From Cystobasidium ongulense (Eukaryota > Basidiomycota > Cystobasidiomycetes > Cystobasidiales > Cystobasidiaceae), in NCBI GenBank assembly GCA_022835595.1, contig BQUP01000007.1, positions 992,001-1,056,000 of the forward strand: a DNA stretch of 64,000 bases, written 5' to 3'. The notes under the pieces are model-generated. The model searched no databases and had not been told where the DNA came from. It was given only the letters and a program-made list of their open reading frames with translations. Of the stretch, positions 10,521 to 21,160 are shown in pieces. The position numbers were made by a program, and so were the translations under genes. Positions within the stretch are counted from its first letter, which is position 1; every line of letters begins with the position of its first letter.

Positions 10521-11005
10521 CCTGCAAAGGATGTCATCGGAATCCCTGTGGCTGCCAAGTACATACTGTACCATACCTAGTGCCAGGATGGACCGAAACG
10601 AAAAGTGACTGATCTGACTGGCTCAAGGGAACAAGTTCTTTCTTACGAGTCTGATAATGAACCCATCGGATCTACTCTTTTTGAGAGTACCTTTTGCCTT
10701 TGCCATCAATCTGGCTGCCTATTTCATGCAAGCCATGCCGAAAAAAGAAAACCGAAGAAGCTCTCTTTGATAACATCCAGAGGGCCGTTCCAGAGCTGGC
10801 AGCCTTGCACATCATGCTCTACAGGGACGATCTACGACTGGCAGTCAGTCCACGCGTCAAAGGCTCGCTGGCCAAGTTCATGCTTCCATACTTGATGATC
10901 GAGCTGCCTGTAGGAAATGGTGGCGAGCAAAAGCGCCGGCGCTGCTTGGGCTGCTCTTCAGGCCATCATCGAATGGCAGCTTGAGCAGGCAGGCAGGCGT
11001 GGAGG
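10521..11005. other. LDB17 upstream region with an unexplained open stretch
   Basis: About 485 bp between repeat copy A and the LDB17 start. The plus-strand frame around 10740-10920 reads a protein-like stretch (for example PELAALHIMLYRDDLRLAVS) that does not join LDB17 and that I do not recognise. It could be a gene remnant or a 5' leader. No other signal seen. Confidence 0.3.
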
Positions 11006-13386
11006 ATGGCGACGCCGTGGCTGGGGATAGAGTACATCGTGGACACCCCTGCGCAGTTCTGGAATGGTGGGCTGCGTCCTCTGTCCGCCGTGTGAGCCTC
11101 CAAGCTGATGGCGTGCGGCTGCAGAGCTCGAGGAAGCGCTCACAGTGCCGCCCACGCCGTCGCTCGAGCAAATCGACCTGGCTTTGCGGACATTCGTGTA
11201 CTTTTGTGCACGCTACTATCGTGGGTGTAGCATGCTGCTTGCTTGATGAACCTGCTGGGTCCGGCTCATGTATATTTGTCGCCAGATGACTACCTCCACC
11301 ATGGACAGGACCTCGACCACGCCGTCGACATGCTGTTCAGCTCTCGCTTCTTTGACGTCCACACAGACAGGATGATCAACCTCATGATGGATCTCATGGA
11401 GACTGTATGTGCATCCTTCAGTCACAGTCCTTCTCCGCTGAGCTTGCTGCTTCATACTCCAGCGACAAAGCCAAGACCCAGTCGACTCTGTCACCAAACT
11501 GCACATACTCCTGCACACGCTGATGCAATATGGCTTGCGACGCCCGCACATCTTCAAACTCCTGCGAGAGCCGCGCATGAGTGCTTTCAGACATCAAAGC
11601 AAACCATTCATCCACCTCCTTATTGAGATCCTGAACAGGACGGAGGAGGAGGCTCATGCCACCGGCAAGGACAGCAGCGTCGAGGGTATGATCGGTCACG
11701 AAGCTGCCGAGCTGCTGTACGAGGTTTTGCGGGTAAAGCGTCTCAGTAGGGAAGAGCTCCGTGAGTTCCAGTACCTTCCTCTGGAGGAATCCGATATCTC
11801 TGACAGACCGACAACCTCTTTCAGCTGCATTCAATATCGGCTTCATCACACACCTCTTTGAGATCGTCGAGCAGACAAGAGACGGCGATGAAAGATACAA
11901 CTATGCTCTTATCAGGCTCATAGTGCGTTTGGCATACTCCAGCTGTCGTGCTCTCACTGATATGCTGCATCACAGATCGCTCTAAATGAACAGTACATGG
12001 TAGCTGAACTAGATACACACACCCATTCGCCTTCAACTCAACCTTCGTCGTCACAACACCAACATTCGAAAGCGCATTATGAAAGCAAACATCCACATCA
12101 TCACCACCACCATCACCCCACTAGTCCAACGCATGGCAAGGCGGAGAACCTCGTACTAAAGGTATTGAAGGCCAATCCAGGGGAGAATCGAACCTTTGGG
12201 GAGAATCTCATTTTCATCCTAAATCGTTTGAGTGAGTCAGGAGGGTGTATTGTGGGAAAACTGGCCAAGGCTAACATAGCATTGCCTTTTCAGACAGTAG
12301 CAGCGGAGAAGCAAGCTCAGAAGATCTCTGTGTCTCGCTTTTGATTCTCAAGATACTTTATCTCCTCTTCAGCACCTCTTCCACTGCCGAGTACTTCTAC
12401 ACGAATGATCTACGCGTCCTCGTTGACGTCTTCATACGTGAACTCCTAGACTTGCCAGAAGAATCGGAAGGGGTAAGCAGATCAGGTTTGTTGGACTACC
12501 ACAGTCAGCTAATAGACTACTACAACAGCTCCGGCATACCTACCTCCGTGTCCTACACCCTCTAATGACAAATACCCAACTGCGAGCATATCCCTACAAG
12601 CGAGCTCAGATCCGCGCTACCTTGTTAAGTCTGCTATCAGATGACCATATACGACCGGTTAGCCCCACGACCAAACGCTTGGTGGAAAGAAACCTGAAAG
12701 CAGATTGGTGTGTCGCTCTTTCACCCGCTCCATCCAATGATACCGAAGTCGAGGCAGAGGCGCGATTAGCCAAGCACATGAGCACTATTGCTCTACAAGA
12801 ACCTGCGGTGCAACATCTCCGATTGGAAGATAGCAATCCGATGAATAGCACTCTCAGCGTAAATGCAGTTGCGGCTGCTGACCTTCCATTCAAGGGCTCC
12901 ACCCGTGTCAAGAGCCCAACAAACTCTGTTACTTCATCGCACGCACCAAGCCCAACGCACAAAGAGCATCACGTTGGCCATTCTCACAGCCGGGAGAACC
13001 ATCGCATACACGGCGTTGGACACGAAGCTGTTAAAATTCTTACCCACGAGAGGAAAACTTCGTCTCATTCCAGAGACAGTAAATCCAACGGTTTAACGAA
13101 CGAAGCTGACGGCTTACCTATGAAGAAGCATCGCGTACCCCCTCCGAGACCGCCCAAGAAGTCTGCTACGCAAAGCTTGCCTGCTACCCCACCTCCTGAG
13201 CCCGATGTGCCTTTCACGCCGCTCAGTGCGACAGTGTCAGATTCTGTAGCGGATCTAGATTGTCAATCTGTGCCAGATGAGTCTGAGAATGGTGAAGAGG
13301 CTGTTCATCCTATCAAGACGCGATTTCGACGTGCACCACCGCCAACACCTCATCGAAAGCGAAAGACCTCTTTCGGTCATGCGTGA
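11006..13386 (+). CDS. LDB17: LDB17 / SPIN90-family actin-endocytosis protein
   Basis: Member of the Ldb17/SPIN90(Dip1) family, which promotes and regulates actin assembly (Arp2/3) at endocytic patches. Eight exons, all in frame: 11006..11089, 11127..11220, 11286..11404, 11463..11760, 11825..11922, 11976..12231, 12294..12472 and 12529..13386; 661 residues. The N-terminal half is the leucine-rich helical domain ([80 protein letters not shown]). It contains a His run near residues 265-275. The C-terminal third is Pro-rich with SH3-ligand-like patches ([17 protein letters not shown]), as expected for binding Sla1-type proteins. The first intron is only 37 nt. The gene sits between the two inverted repeat copies. 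Confidence 0.85.
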
Positions 13387-13784
13387 TGGACTCTATTTAT
13401 ACATTCTTCGTACCTGCTTATACCTTTTGTACCGTGTAGCATCAGTGTATGTCGAATAATCCAGTACGACAGGTGGTCAGTCTTCAGATAGAGCGCGTAT
13501 ATCGGGGCCTATAATGCACTCGGTTGGACGATATTATTGTTCCTGACCGAAGAGGCTCACTAGGCTTGCTGGCTCTTACCTTATTCACCTGATCAAGCAT
13601 TCGGCCATTTGAATTTAGCCCTGCCAGCTTTCCGAAGACTAAAGTCAGTCTTTCCTGCCACTATCGCATCAGCATAGAGTTAGTCAACCCCTCCGTGACT
13701 CTGCCAGGTGAGATTTTGGTCTTTCCTGCGACTGGGAATGATGCACTGTGTACTTCGGAAACATAACCTTGCCATGCATACCCG
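13387..13784. other. LDB17 3' flank, no gene seen
   Basis: About 400 bp between the LDB17 stop and the hairpin end of repeat copy B. No conserved frame or structure was recognised. Confidence 0.45.
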
Positions 13785-14217
13785 GTTCACGAGTATGAAT
13801 TGAAGCATACTCATTTGTGAACTAACCAAGCTCCAGTCAAAGCTTGGTTGGCTCATGACAATGACTCTGCATCACTTCACACTCGTGAACATGAACGGGG
13901 ACCCAACCTCATGATCACTATATCACTATCACGCACGACAGCCAATGCGATCCACAACCTTTTCGCTCCCTTTACAAGACTCTCCCTCTCTCTCTCCAGC
14001 AAAAGACACTCCACTTGGTCAAGCATGCGACTTGCAACCGCATACTGTACCCCTCTGCATCAGGCATGCAGTTTGCGAAGCAGAACAGAATCGGACCAAA
14101 CAAAAAGTGCCTACAAGTGACAGAACAGTTCATATGACAGCTTTCAACAGCAAAAAGAACCGCGATGCTCGAGATGAGGCTCGAACTCATGACCTTCAGA
14201 TTATGAGACTGACGCTC
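13785..14217 (-). repeat. tRNA-Met-headed repeat, copy B (inverted partner of 10074..10520)
   Basis: Minus-strand copy of the element, starting at the post-insertion part of tRNA-Met and ending in a hairpin of about 105 nt (13785..13890). The hairpin's outer arms GTTCACGAGT (13785-13794) and ACTCGTGAAC (13881-13890) are perfectly complementary over 10 bp; the inner stem is again AACCAAGCT/AGCTTGGTT with a different loop. Body and GA-run match copy A. In this copy the tRNA head is continuous with a full tRNA gene. Confidence 0.75.
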
Positions 14218-14301
14218 TATTGGTGAGATAGTGTGTCAGGGTATAGGTCTATCAAATGAAGCAGACTAAGTAACTTACCTAGCCAACTGAGCCACTCAAG
14301 C
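14166..14301 (-). tRNA. tRNA-Met(CAT), elongator type, with D-loop insertion
   Basis: A 136-nt gene. Acceptor GCTTGAG (14301-14295) pairs over 7 bp with CTCGAGC (14173-14167), discriminator A at 14166. D stem GCTC/GAGC, anticodon loop CTCATAA (anticodon CAT), T stem ATGAG/CTCAT and T loop TTCGAGC are all canonical; the only oddity in the folded form is a T-T mismatch at 31/39. A T5 run lies about 14 nt downstream. A single interruption of 62 nt (14217..14278) lies in the D-loop; without it the RNA is 74 nt with D-loop AGTTGGCTA. Unlike the Ile gene there is no anticodon intron. Because every other tRNA element is preserved I consider it likely functional, which would require removal of the insertion. 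Confidence 0.85.
14217..14278 (-). other. D-loop insertion in tRNA-Met (possible ectopic intron)
   Basis: Read on the minus strand, it begins GTAAGT, carries CCCTGACAC about 25 nt before the end, and ends CAATAG, which looks like this genome's spliceosomal introns. The word TAG at both borders leaves the exact cut ambiguous by up to 3 nt. Alternatively TTGG of the D-loop can pair with CCAA near the insert's 3' end, leaving 3-nt bulges CTA and TAG, a weak bulge-helix-bulge. The excision mechanism is therefore undecided. Confidence 0.7.
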
Positions 14302-14965
14302 TACGATGCTTGCTGAATTCTTTATGGCATATAGATTCGCTCACTTTCTCTGGCCAGCCAAGGGTCTAAGAAAAAAGGCCGGGTTTGCGGAAGAGTTTCT
14401 CGACTGGTAAGCTCGGTACTCTATCAGGGCCAGCTCGGTACTCTATCAGTTGCCCTCTGTCTCATGCAATACAGTTGTTGTTCCCAAATCAAAACCATAC
14501 TTCGCATCGGTATGCTACCCTAAAGCTGGGCAGCCCGAATGTCCGAACTTGACGGTGCGAGCAGGATTTGGCGAGCGCCGAGGAAATCAAGGAGGGTGAG
14601 ACGGGCAACAGATAACCGGATGGCCGGTTGCTTAAGAAGAAATCTAGGAATGAAATACCGTACAGCTGCATATAAACGTATGCGTACTGCACCGGAGTAG
14701 TCTATCTATCACGCTCATCCCAATATCTCCTCAACTTTTGTTGAGACCGCATACGTATGAACTTTTACGATTGCAATCACTTCGGACCGAGCTCCCAAGT
14801 TTGATCACGTTTTTCTTGTTCGTAAGCTTTTTTCCTCGTCTTAGAATCAAAGCATCAGACGTTCCTTGATTCAGCTTCAACTACGACACTGACAAGCCAT
14901 ATACGCGTCTCTTCCGCCTTGTCACTACGACCCACTCTCCTTAACATAGACTGCAAGTCACGAAC
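14302..14965. other. Intergenic, thioesterase promoter side
   Basis: Between tRNA-Met and the thioesterase start. Apart from the direct repeat at 14410..14449, nothing was recognised. The last 150 bp are pyrimidine-rich and probably contain the transcription start. Confidence 0.4.
14410..14449. repeat. 18-bp direct repeat
   Basis: The 18-nt word AGCTCGGTACTCTATCAG occurs at 14410-14427 and again at 14432-14449, separated by GGCC. Function unknown; it could be a regulatory site pair or a replication slip. Confidence 0.8.
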
Positions 14966-16074
14966 ATGGCAGCGGGCAAACTACTCATCAAGGCATTCAC
15001 GCCAACGCCCACGGGAAGTCTTCTTCTCTTGACAGTCCTCCTCACACCACTCCGACAACATCTAGCCAAATTCACATATACGCGACTGTTCATCATCTTC
15101 CTCCTGTTCCTGAACAGGGGCGCATTCCCATTAAGATGGCACTTCAAACTAGCATGGATAGGATTAAAAGCGAGATTGAACTTTGAACTTGCAAAGAGAG
15201 GTTACAAGAAACCTAGCACCCAACAAATTGAATTAGGGTTGAGAAAGGAAGAGCTCTCTTTCGAACAGATTGGTAGATCTCCGTTTGATATTGTTACTGT
15301 CAGGCATACCAGAGTTTCATTCGCTGAATCAGATTATAATCTGTAAGTTGTCTACTTTCGATCACCTACCTATAGTGGCGCAAAAGACTGACGACAAGCT
15401 GCCATCAACAGACATTTGAGCAATTCAAACTATGCACAAGCTGGTGATTTCGCACGAATGCAATATGCTTCGAACTATATCGGCGTCGCGTACGCTCAGG
15501 ATAGAATCATGACGCTCCTCGGCGGCACCTCTTTTGTCTACCTTCGCGAGATTCCAATGTTTGCCACGTATACTACGGAAAGCAGGAGTGAGTCGTCTCA
15601 ATTGTCGAGACCTGCGCAAGTGAAAGCAATACTGATTTGTGTATAACTCTCACAGGCGTCGCATGGGACGACAAATGGTGCTACTTTATGACACGCTTCA
15701 TCATCCCTTACGACAAGACCTCTAAGCGCGCACCATCCAAATCATTCGCAACAGGAGAAGACTGCACAGTGTGTGCATACCTTCTCTCAAGACTATGTTT
15801 CAAACGAGGCCGAACAAGCGTATCCCCAGAAAAAGTACTCGCATTATCAGGTTGTGTAGGACCTGAGGATCTAGCTACCGAACCATTGAAGAATTGGAAA
15901 ATGGCTAAAGGTGTCAGACGATCTAGAAAGATCAACGATTTCATTAAAGATGAAAGTGATAATGGAATCTACCTCAAAGGAACAGAAGATAGAAACAAGA
16001 GAGCTTTGGAGATTATCTCTAAACTACATGACTCGGATAGAAGTGCTTGGACGCAGCTAGATGAATTGCGATAG
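14966..16074 (+). CDS. THEM6-like acyl-CoA thioesterase (hot-dog fold)
   Basis: 323 residues in three exons (14966..15342, 15412..15587, 15656..16074), all joins in frame. The N-terminal hydrophobic stretch (roughly residues 15-55) looks like a membrane anchor. The core carries the THEM6/4HBT-like signature RVSFAESDYNLHLSNSNYAQAGDFARM, followed by a second strand block (WCYFMTRFI) and a basic tail. Proteins of this family are predicted ER- or mitochondria-associated thioesterases acting on acyl-CoA, with poorly defined substrates. The ATG at 14966 is the first in frame and gives the membrane anchor. The divergent neighbour is tRNA-Met. Confidence 0.75.
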
Positions 16075-17874
16075 GCGCAATCGCATGGCAAGAATAGCTA
16101 TGAGTGTGGATATACGCATCATCATAGCCTTCGGACAGAGTACGATATGAACCACCTTCAATCAGAACAAATTGAACGAGAAAAACTCTTTATTATACCC
16201 CTTTCCTAAATTCACCAGTAATCAAGCAAATCTAGACAACATTCGTTTTATGCATATCGTTATGTACTGCAAACGGCAATTAATACCCAATAGAATAAAC
16301 TTCCTAGATAACGCATCCTTTTGCAATATAGAGGCGGCAAAAGCTATCGTATAACATAGCTATAACCACACGATATTAGCATATTGGGCTGACGAGACCA
16401 CGGATGTATCCAATTAAGAATATCAGGCGCATGTGAGCGACAAACGTGCCCCAGGTCTTGCTCCTAGTTCATAAAGCAGCGCCAACGTTACCGCCTAAGT
16501 TGATGTCCACTATATTTGGAGCCTTGCCAACCTAGCCAATGCCCCTCGTATGTACGAGCAACAGCTCACCAGTCCGAACGCGGTAGATCCACCTTTCTAG
16601 CCCTTTGGATACAAGGCCCTACGGTCGGGGCGGATACGCGTCCAACCATTCTACCAGAAGTGTCTCGGAACCGCTGCGGTGAGTGGCATTGACAGCGATC
16701 GACGAGAAGAGGGGGATCAGCGAATCTAAAGGTCTGACCGGACATGTTTGCGATGCGCAATATACGAGCCAGGAGGAGGAGCGTTTTTTGTGGTGTGCTC
16801 TGTAAGCTAATCACGAGTAGTTCATGTAGACCAAATCTGGATTGAAGTGTTTCGATGTGCTGCTGTCCAACTCGAATAAGGGAGAGAAGGCCACTATAAC
16901 AACACGTATATCGGGGCACGAGAAGGACAACGGCTTGTACACGGTCGACAGCGCGATGCATCATGTACGTGGGAACGTGCGTAATTGCTTGGTCGTTGCG
17001 AATGTCGAACAAAGAGAGGCCAAAATCTCGATGGTCGATGGTGGATGTAGTCCGGAGTCGGAGGGGCGTGATTCAGGAGCGATGTCGATGTCCGAGGTGC
17101 GCAGTGTCGGTATTTAGTCTTGCTGTGGTGTCCAGTCTAGTATATGTGCCATTGCCAATTCCATTCCAGGCAGAATGGTAGGATGCAGGATATGCTAGAT
17201 AGTAGCCGCGTACATGACTGCGTTGGATTTATTGTGGTTAGTTTGCATGCGCCTCGATCGGGCCGAGGACCGTCTGCGATAATCAGATAGGATACGACCC
17301 TGCCCATCCGAATAATGACTACACGAGGACGTGGTAATTGAATCCAGCAGGAGATCTTGCAGCGAAACTCAGTATCGAATTAACAGTGATTGATGCCCTT
17401 CCCATCGTGGCGAATCGTGGCTGTCGGCGATGCGATGCGATCGGGCTGCTCTCCTCGTCGTCGTCCATTTGCCCTCGATGCGATGTCCAAGGCCAGCGAT
17501 TTGGAAAATAGTATAAAATGGATGATGATTTGAAATGATTTCAAATTGATTAGAAAACGAGATTAATGCAAGAGTAAGAAAGTAACGACGCAGGTCTGCT
17601 CTTGCCAACAGCGATAGCGCGCCGCACCCATGGAGAACACCACACTGTCGACCCACCGCCCTCGATAGCCTGCCTGGTAGCCTGCTGCCCGTCCTCGCGC
17701 CAGTCTGTCACCGGGGCCGCATCCCACCTCGAGAGCAACGGGCTGCAGTACGGCGGATACACGGGGCAGTAATAAAGCAACAAGCAACAGCGTGGATAGC
17801 TTCAGCTTGAAGGTGAGCAGCAGGCAGGGGACATCCTGCTTCCAGACTGAACATTCTCGACAGCGCATACAATC
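16075..17874. other. 1.8-kb stretch without a recognised gene
   Basis: Frames up to about 148 codons exist (minus strand near 16566..17012), but they show no family signature, start context or conserved motif. The last 300 bp precede the LON/RING gene and are its probable promoter and leader. A non-coding RNA cannot be excluded. Confidence 0.4.
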
Positions 17875-20800
17875 ATGTCCATGCCCATGTCCTCGCCAGT
17901 GGCATCCGCGATCGAGGAAGAATCCCATCATCGAGGGCAGCAGCAAGCAGAAGGCCATCATCGAAGCAGCCCATCTGACGGAGAGCATGCTCATCGTCCG
18001 TTCAAGCCATCACCCAGCTTGCCGATGCTGTTCCCGCCAGAATTGACCGGAACCGATGGCGGCGGCAGTGGTCAATTACACCACCATCATCAGGAAACCT
18101 TGCAACGCAATTCCAACTCGAATCGAGAATCGTATTCCTCTGAATCGGAGGGGGATTACCTTGATTGTCGTCCTCCTTCTTCTCAATCAGATCACAATAA
18201 CCCTTCACAACAATCTACGACCTCGCAATCCCCCATCACCATCGAATCCACCTCGTCGCCGGACAATGAAGCTCCATTGTCAATGAGCGATTCCTCATCG
18301 CAACCGTCAGTATCACCTCCTCCAACTCAACCACCTGCCACCAAACCCAAGCTAGCTAGAGTCTCTTCCGACCCAGGAGGACGGTCTTCCTTTCCAGCTT
18401 CCACGCCACCATTGCTGCCATCTGGCAACAGGCCTGGCGGAGTCCCTCTACCATCTCATATGCATCGACAACCCACGATGGACCACTCCCATCATCAACC
18501 CTCAGCTGGTCCATCTACCTCGACCGCCCGATCCACACGATATGCAGACCCAGATTCACACTGGCTTTCAGAAGACGAAGGGGAATCCTTCATCGATGAT
18601 CTGCAGCATCACAGGCAATCTCCTCGGAGACGTGGTGGGCCTAGACTACGTTCAAACTACCCAGTCTCAACCTTTGACCACCACGACGACGACGATGATC
18701 ACAATCACGATGGGAAAAATTCACTCTCGCATGAAAGCGGTGGCGATGGAAAACGAAGATCTAGATCCTCCAATACGACGCAGGAAGAATTGTTCATCGA
18801 TTCCGCACCTCTTCATTCAGTTTCAGCCCCTTCGCAACTTCCACAGCCTGCCACGTCTAATATTCATCACACCGATGCACCTCGATCTTCAATAGTAATG
18901 GAAAGCCATACCGTCAAACACGATCCAGAACCAAATGCAGCGTACAAAGACTATGCACCTTTCATAAAAGATCTATCTGCTATTACCCCAAGTCTACTCA
19001 AAGCACTCAGTTGTCCATCGTGTCGAAAAGTAATGACAGATCCAACAACATTAGCCTGTGGTCATTCAGAATGTCTCCTCTGCGTAGCTCCAAAAGCTGC
19101 TTCTGTCTTGTTGAGGAGAACATCACCTACCTCGCCGCCGATTGCAATTACAGCGGCAGTTCTTACGACAGAGGAAGGCAGTCGCTTCCACGATAATCGT
19201 CAAAGCATGCATTCACCATCGCTGGACACCACTGCTCATTATACGGAGCTCTCCACTCCAACTGCAAATCCAAGAGCTATACTCGCAGACGGAGTCTGTC
19301 CTATTCCAACATGCAAGAAAGTGACAAAAGCGACTACAAACGGAAGGCAAGGATTGCGAGTTGATGTGGTATTGCAAAAGCTAGCTTTCTTACTCAAGAG
19401 TAGAGTCGCTCTACAAGGGGAAGACGATGAAGATAGCGATATACTAGCCCCTACGCCACGTCGTCGATCTCCACCGCGCGGTACAATGCTCGACGTCGAT
19501 CCAGAAGAAGAAGGAAGTTTATCGGAACCGATCCTTCGAGCTGGCTCACATAGTCCCGCTTTATCTTCGAGAAGCAGAGTTTACCGGCGCACCTCTCCGC
19601 CCGCTACTGCTGGGTATTTAGATGCTAGCAGTGAGAGAGAGCGCGGTACAAGTAATACGAGCTCGCCCGATGAAGAGACAAAGTCTGAAGACAACGCGAA
19701 AAGGAGTATGAAGACCAAAGCCTTTAACAACAATTTCCGGAAAACACAAAAGAAGACGATGCGATCTGGGAACACGATTTCGAGTAAACAACATCAAGCT
19801 GGTCTACCCGCGCTCGTTACGGATATCCTTTCGGAACTCGAGTGTCATATCTGTGTCACTCTTATATATGAGCCTATCACTACAATGTGCGGACATACTT
19901 TCTGCAAGAAATGCCTACTTCGTTCGCTGGATCATTCGAATAGATGTCCTCTGTGTAGGAGTGAATTACCTGGAATGAGCTACTTTATCCATGCTCCTAT
20001 CAACTTTACACTTTCGAATCTAGTAGTCACTACCTTCCCTATGCTCCACGAACAACGTAGGGAACTACTAAAACAAGAAGAGAACGAGTCTGGCCTGGAC
20101 ACACCCATTTTCGTTTGTATGGTCTCATTCCCCTTTATGCCTACGAATCTACATATCTATGAGCCACGTTATAGACTCATGATGAGAAGAGCATTAGATA
20201 CGAATAAGAAATTTGGAATGGTTTTGCCTTCTAGAAACGCTGGTTCGGGTGGTTTCAGTCAATATGGAACGATGCTGGAAATCAAGAACATGCATGTCTT
20301 TGATGATGGTAGATCTATGATTGAAACTGTTGGAGTTTCTAGATTCAAAGTATTGGAAAGTGGGACTTTGGATGGATATACTGTTGGTAAAATTGAAAGG
20401 ATTGATGATATTGGAGAAGAAGAAGAAGCGGAGCTTGAGAGAAGTGCTTTGGCTAGATCGAGTGCTAGACTTGCGGAGGAGACAAGGGCAGCTAGACAGG
20501 CTTCTCCTGCCTCTTCTGCTATTGGTGTCATCGACGAAAAGTTACTTTCATCAACCTCCGATGCCGCTCGTCAACAACCACCTTCGTCACCTCCAACTAG
20601 TCGACCTGCAACAGGTCTACGAGCTCTCTCATTTACCCGACATCGTTCATCTTCAGTCACTTCATCATCTAGTAATAATAACAGGCGAAATTCAACGTCA
20701 CCACCTACGCAAGTCTCAGATCCAGCTGCATCGTCCGCAAACCCCAACGATGCATCTGCTTCCGATTCTGTCGAACTTACGAATGAAGAACTAGTTAATG

Positions 20801-21160
20801 TGTGCAAAGGATTCGTAGAAGCGCTCAGAACGGGATCTACCCCTTGGTTACTTCAACGTCTCAATAACTCGCTTCCTCCTATGCCGGATGACCCGAGGGA
20901 ATTCACTTGGTGGATGGCAATGTTGATGCCAATTGATGATCATGAAAAGGCTAGATTGTTGCAGGTGAGTTTGACACGACTTTGCAATTCAGTTATTTGG
21001 CTAGTTTGTTGTACTGACCTATGTTTTCTTTCTCCTACTCTCATTTCTCTTCTGCTCATCGTAGATCACAAGCTATCGACTCAGACTTCGATTACTCGTA
21101 TTTTGGATTCAACAGATGCAACATTCCTGGTGGTTCAGTAGAGGGTGTACAGTCTCATGA
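17875..21160 (+). CDS. LON-domain RING finger protein (LONRF family, E3 ubiquitin ligase candidate)
   Basis: 1061 residues, exons 17875..20964 and 21065..21160. A long disordered Ser/Pro/His-rich N-terminus (about residues 1-370) precedes a first RING-like cluster CPSCRKVMTDPTTLACGHSE, whose second half is split by a Ser/Thr-rich insertion before VCPIPTCKKV. A second, canonical C3HC4 RING follows (CHIC..CGHTFCKKC..CPLC, about residues 660-700). It runs directly into a LON N-terminal-like domain (FVCMVSFPFMPTNLHIYEPRYRLMMRRAL to about residue 840), then a low-complexity Ser/Asn insertion and the C-terminal LON helices (WMAMLMPIDDHEKARLLQ). The short last exon supplies ITSYRLRLR. RING plus LON is the LONRF layout; the likely role is substrate ubiquitination. 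The start is the first ATG of a long open frame; a later ATG is possible. Confidence 0.88.

Noticed and set aside
16566-17012. 148-codon minus-strand open frame.
   Set aside because: No conserved motif, no supporting neighbours; consistent with chance in a GC-balanced spacer.
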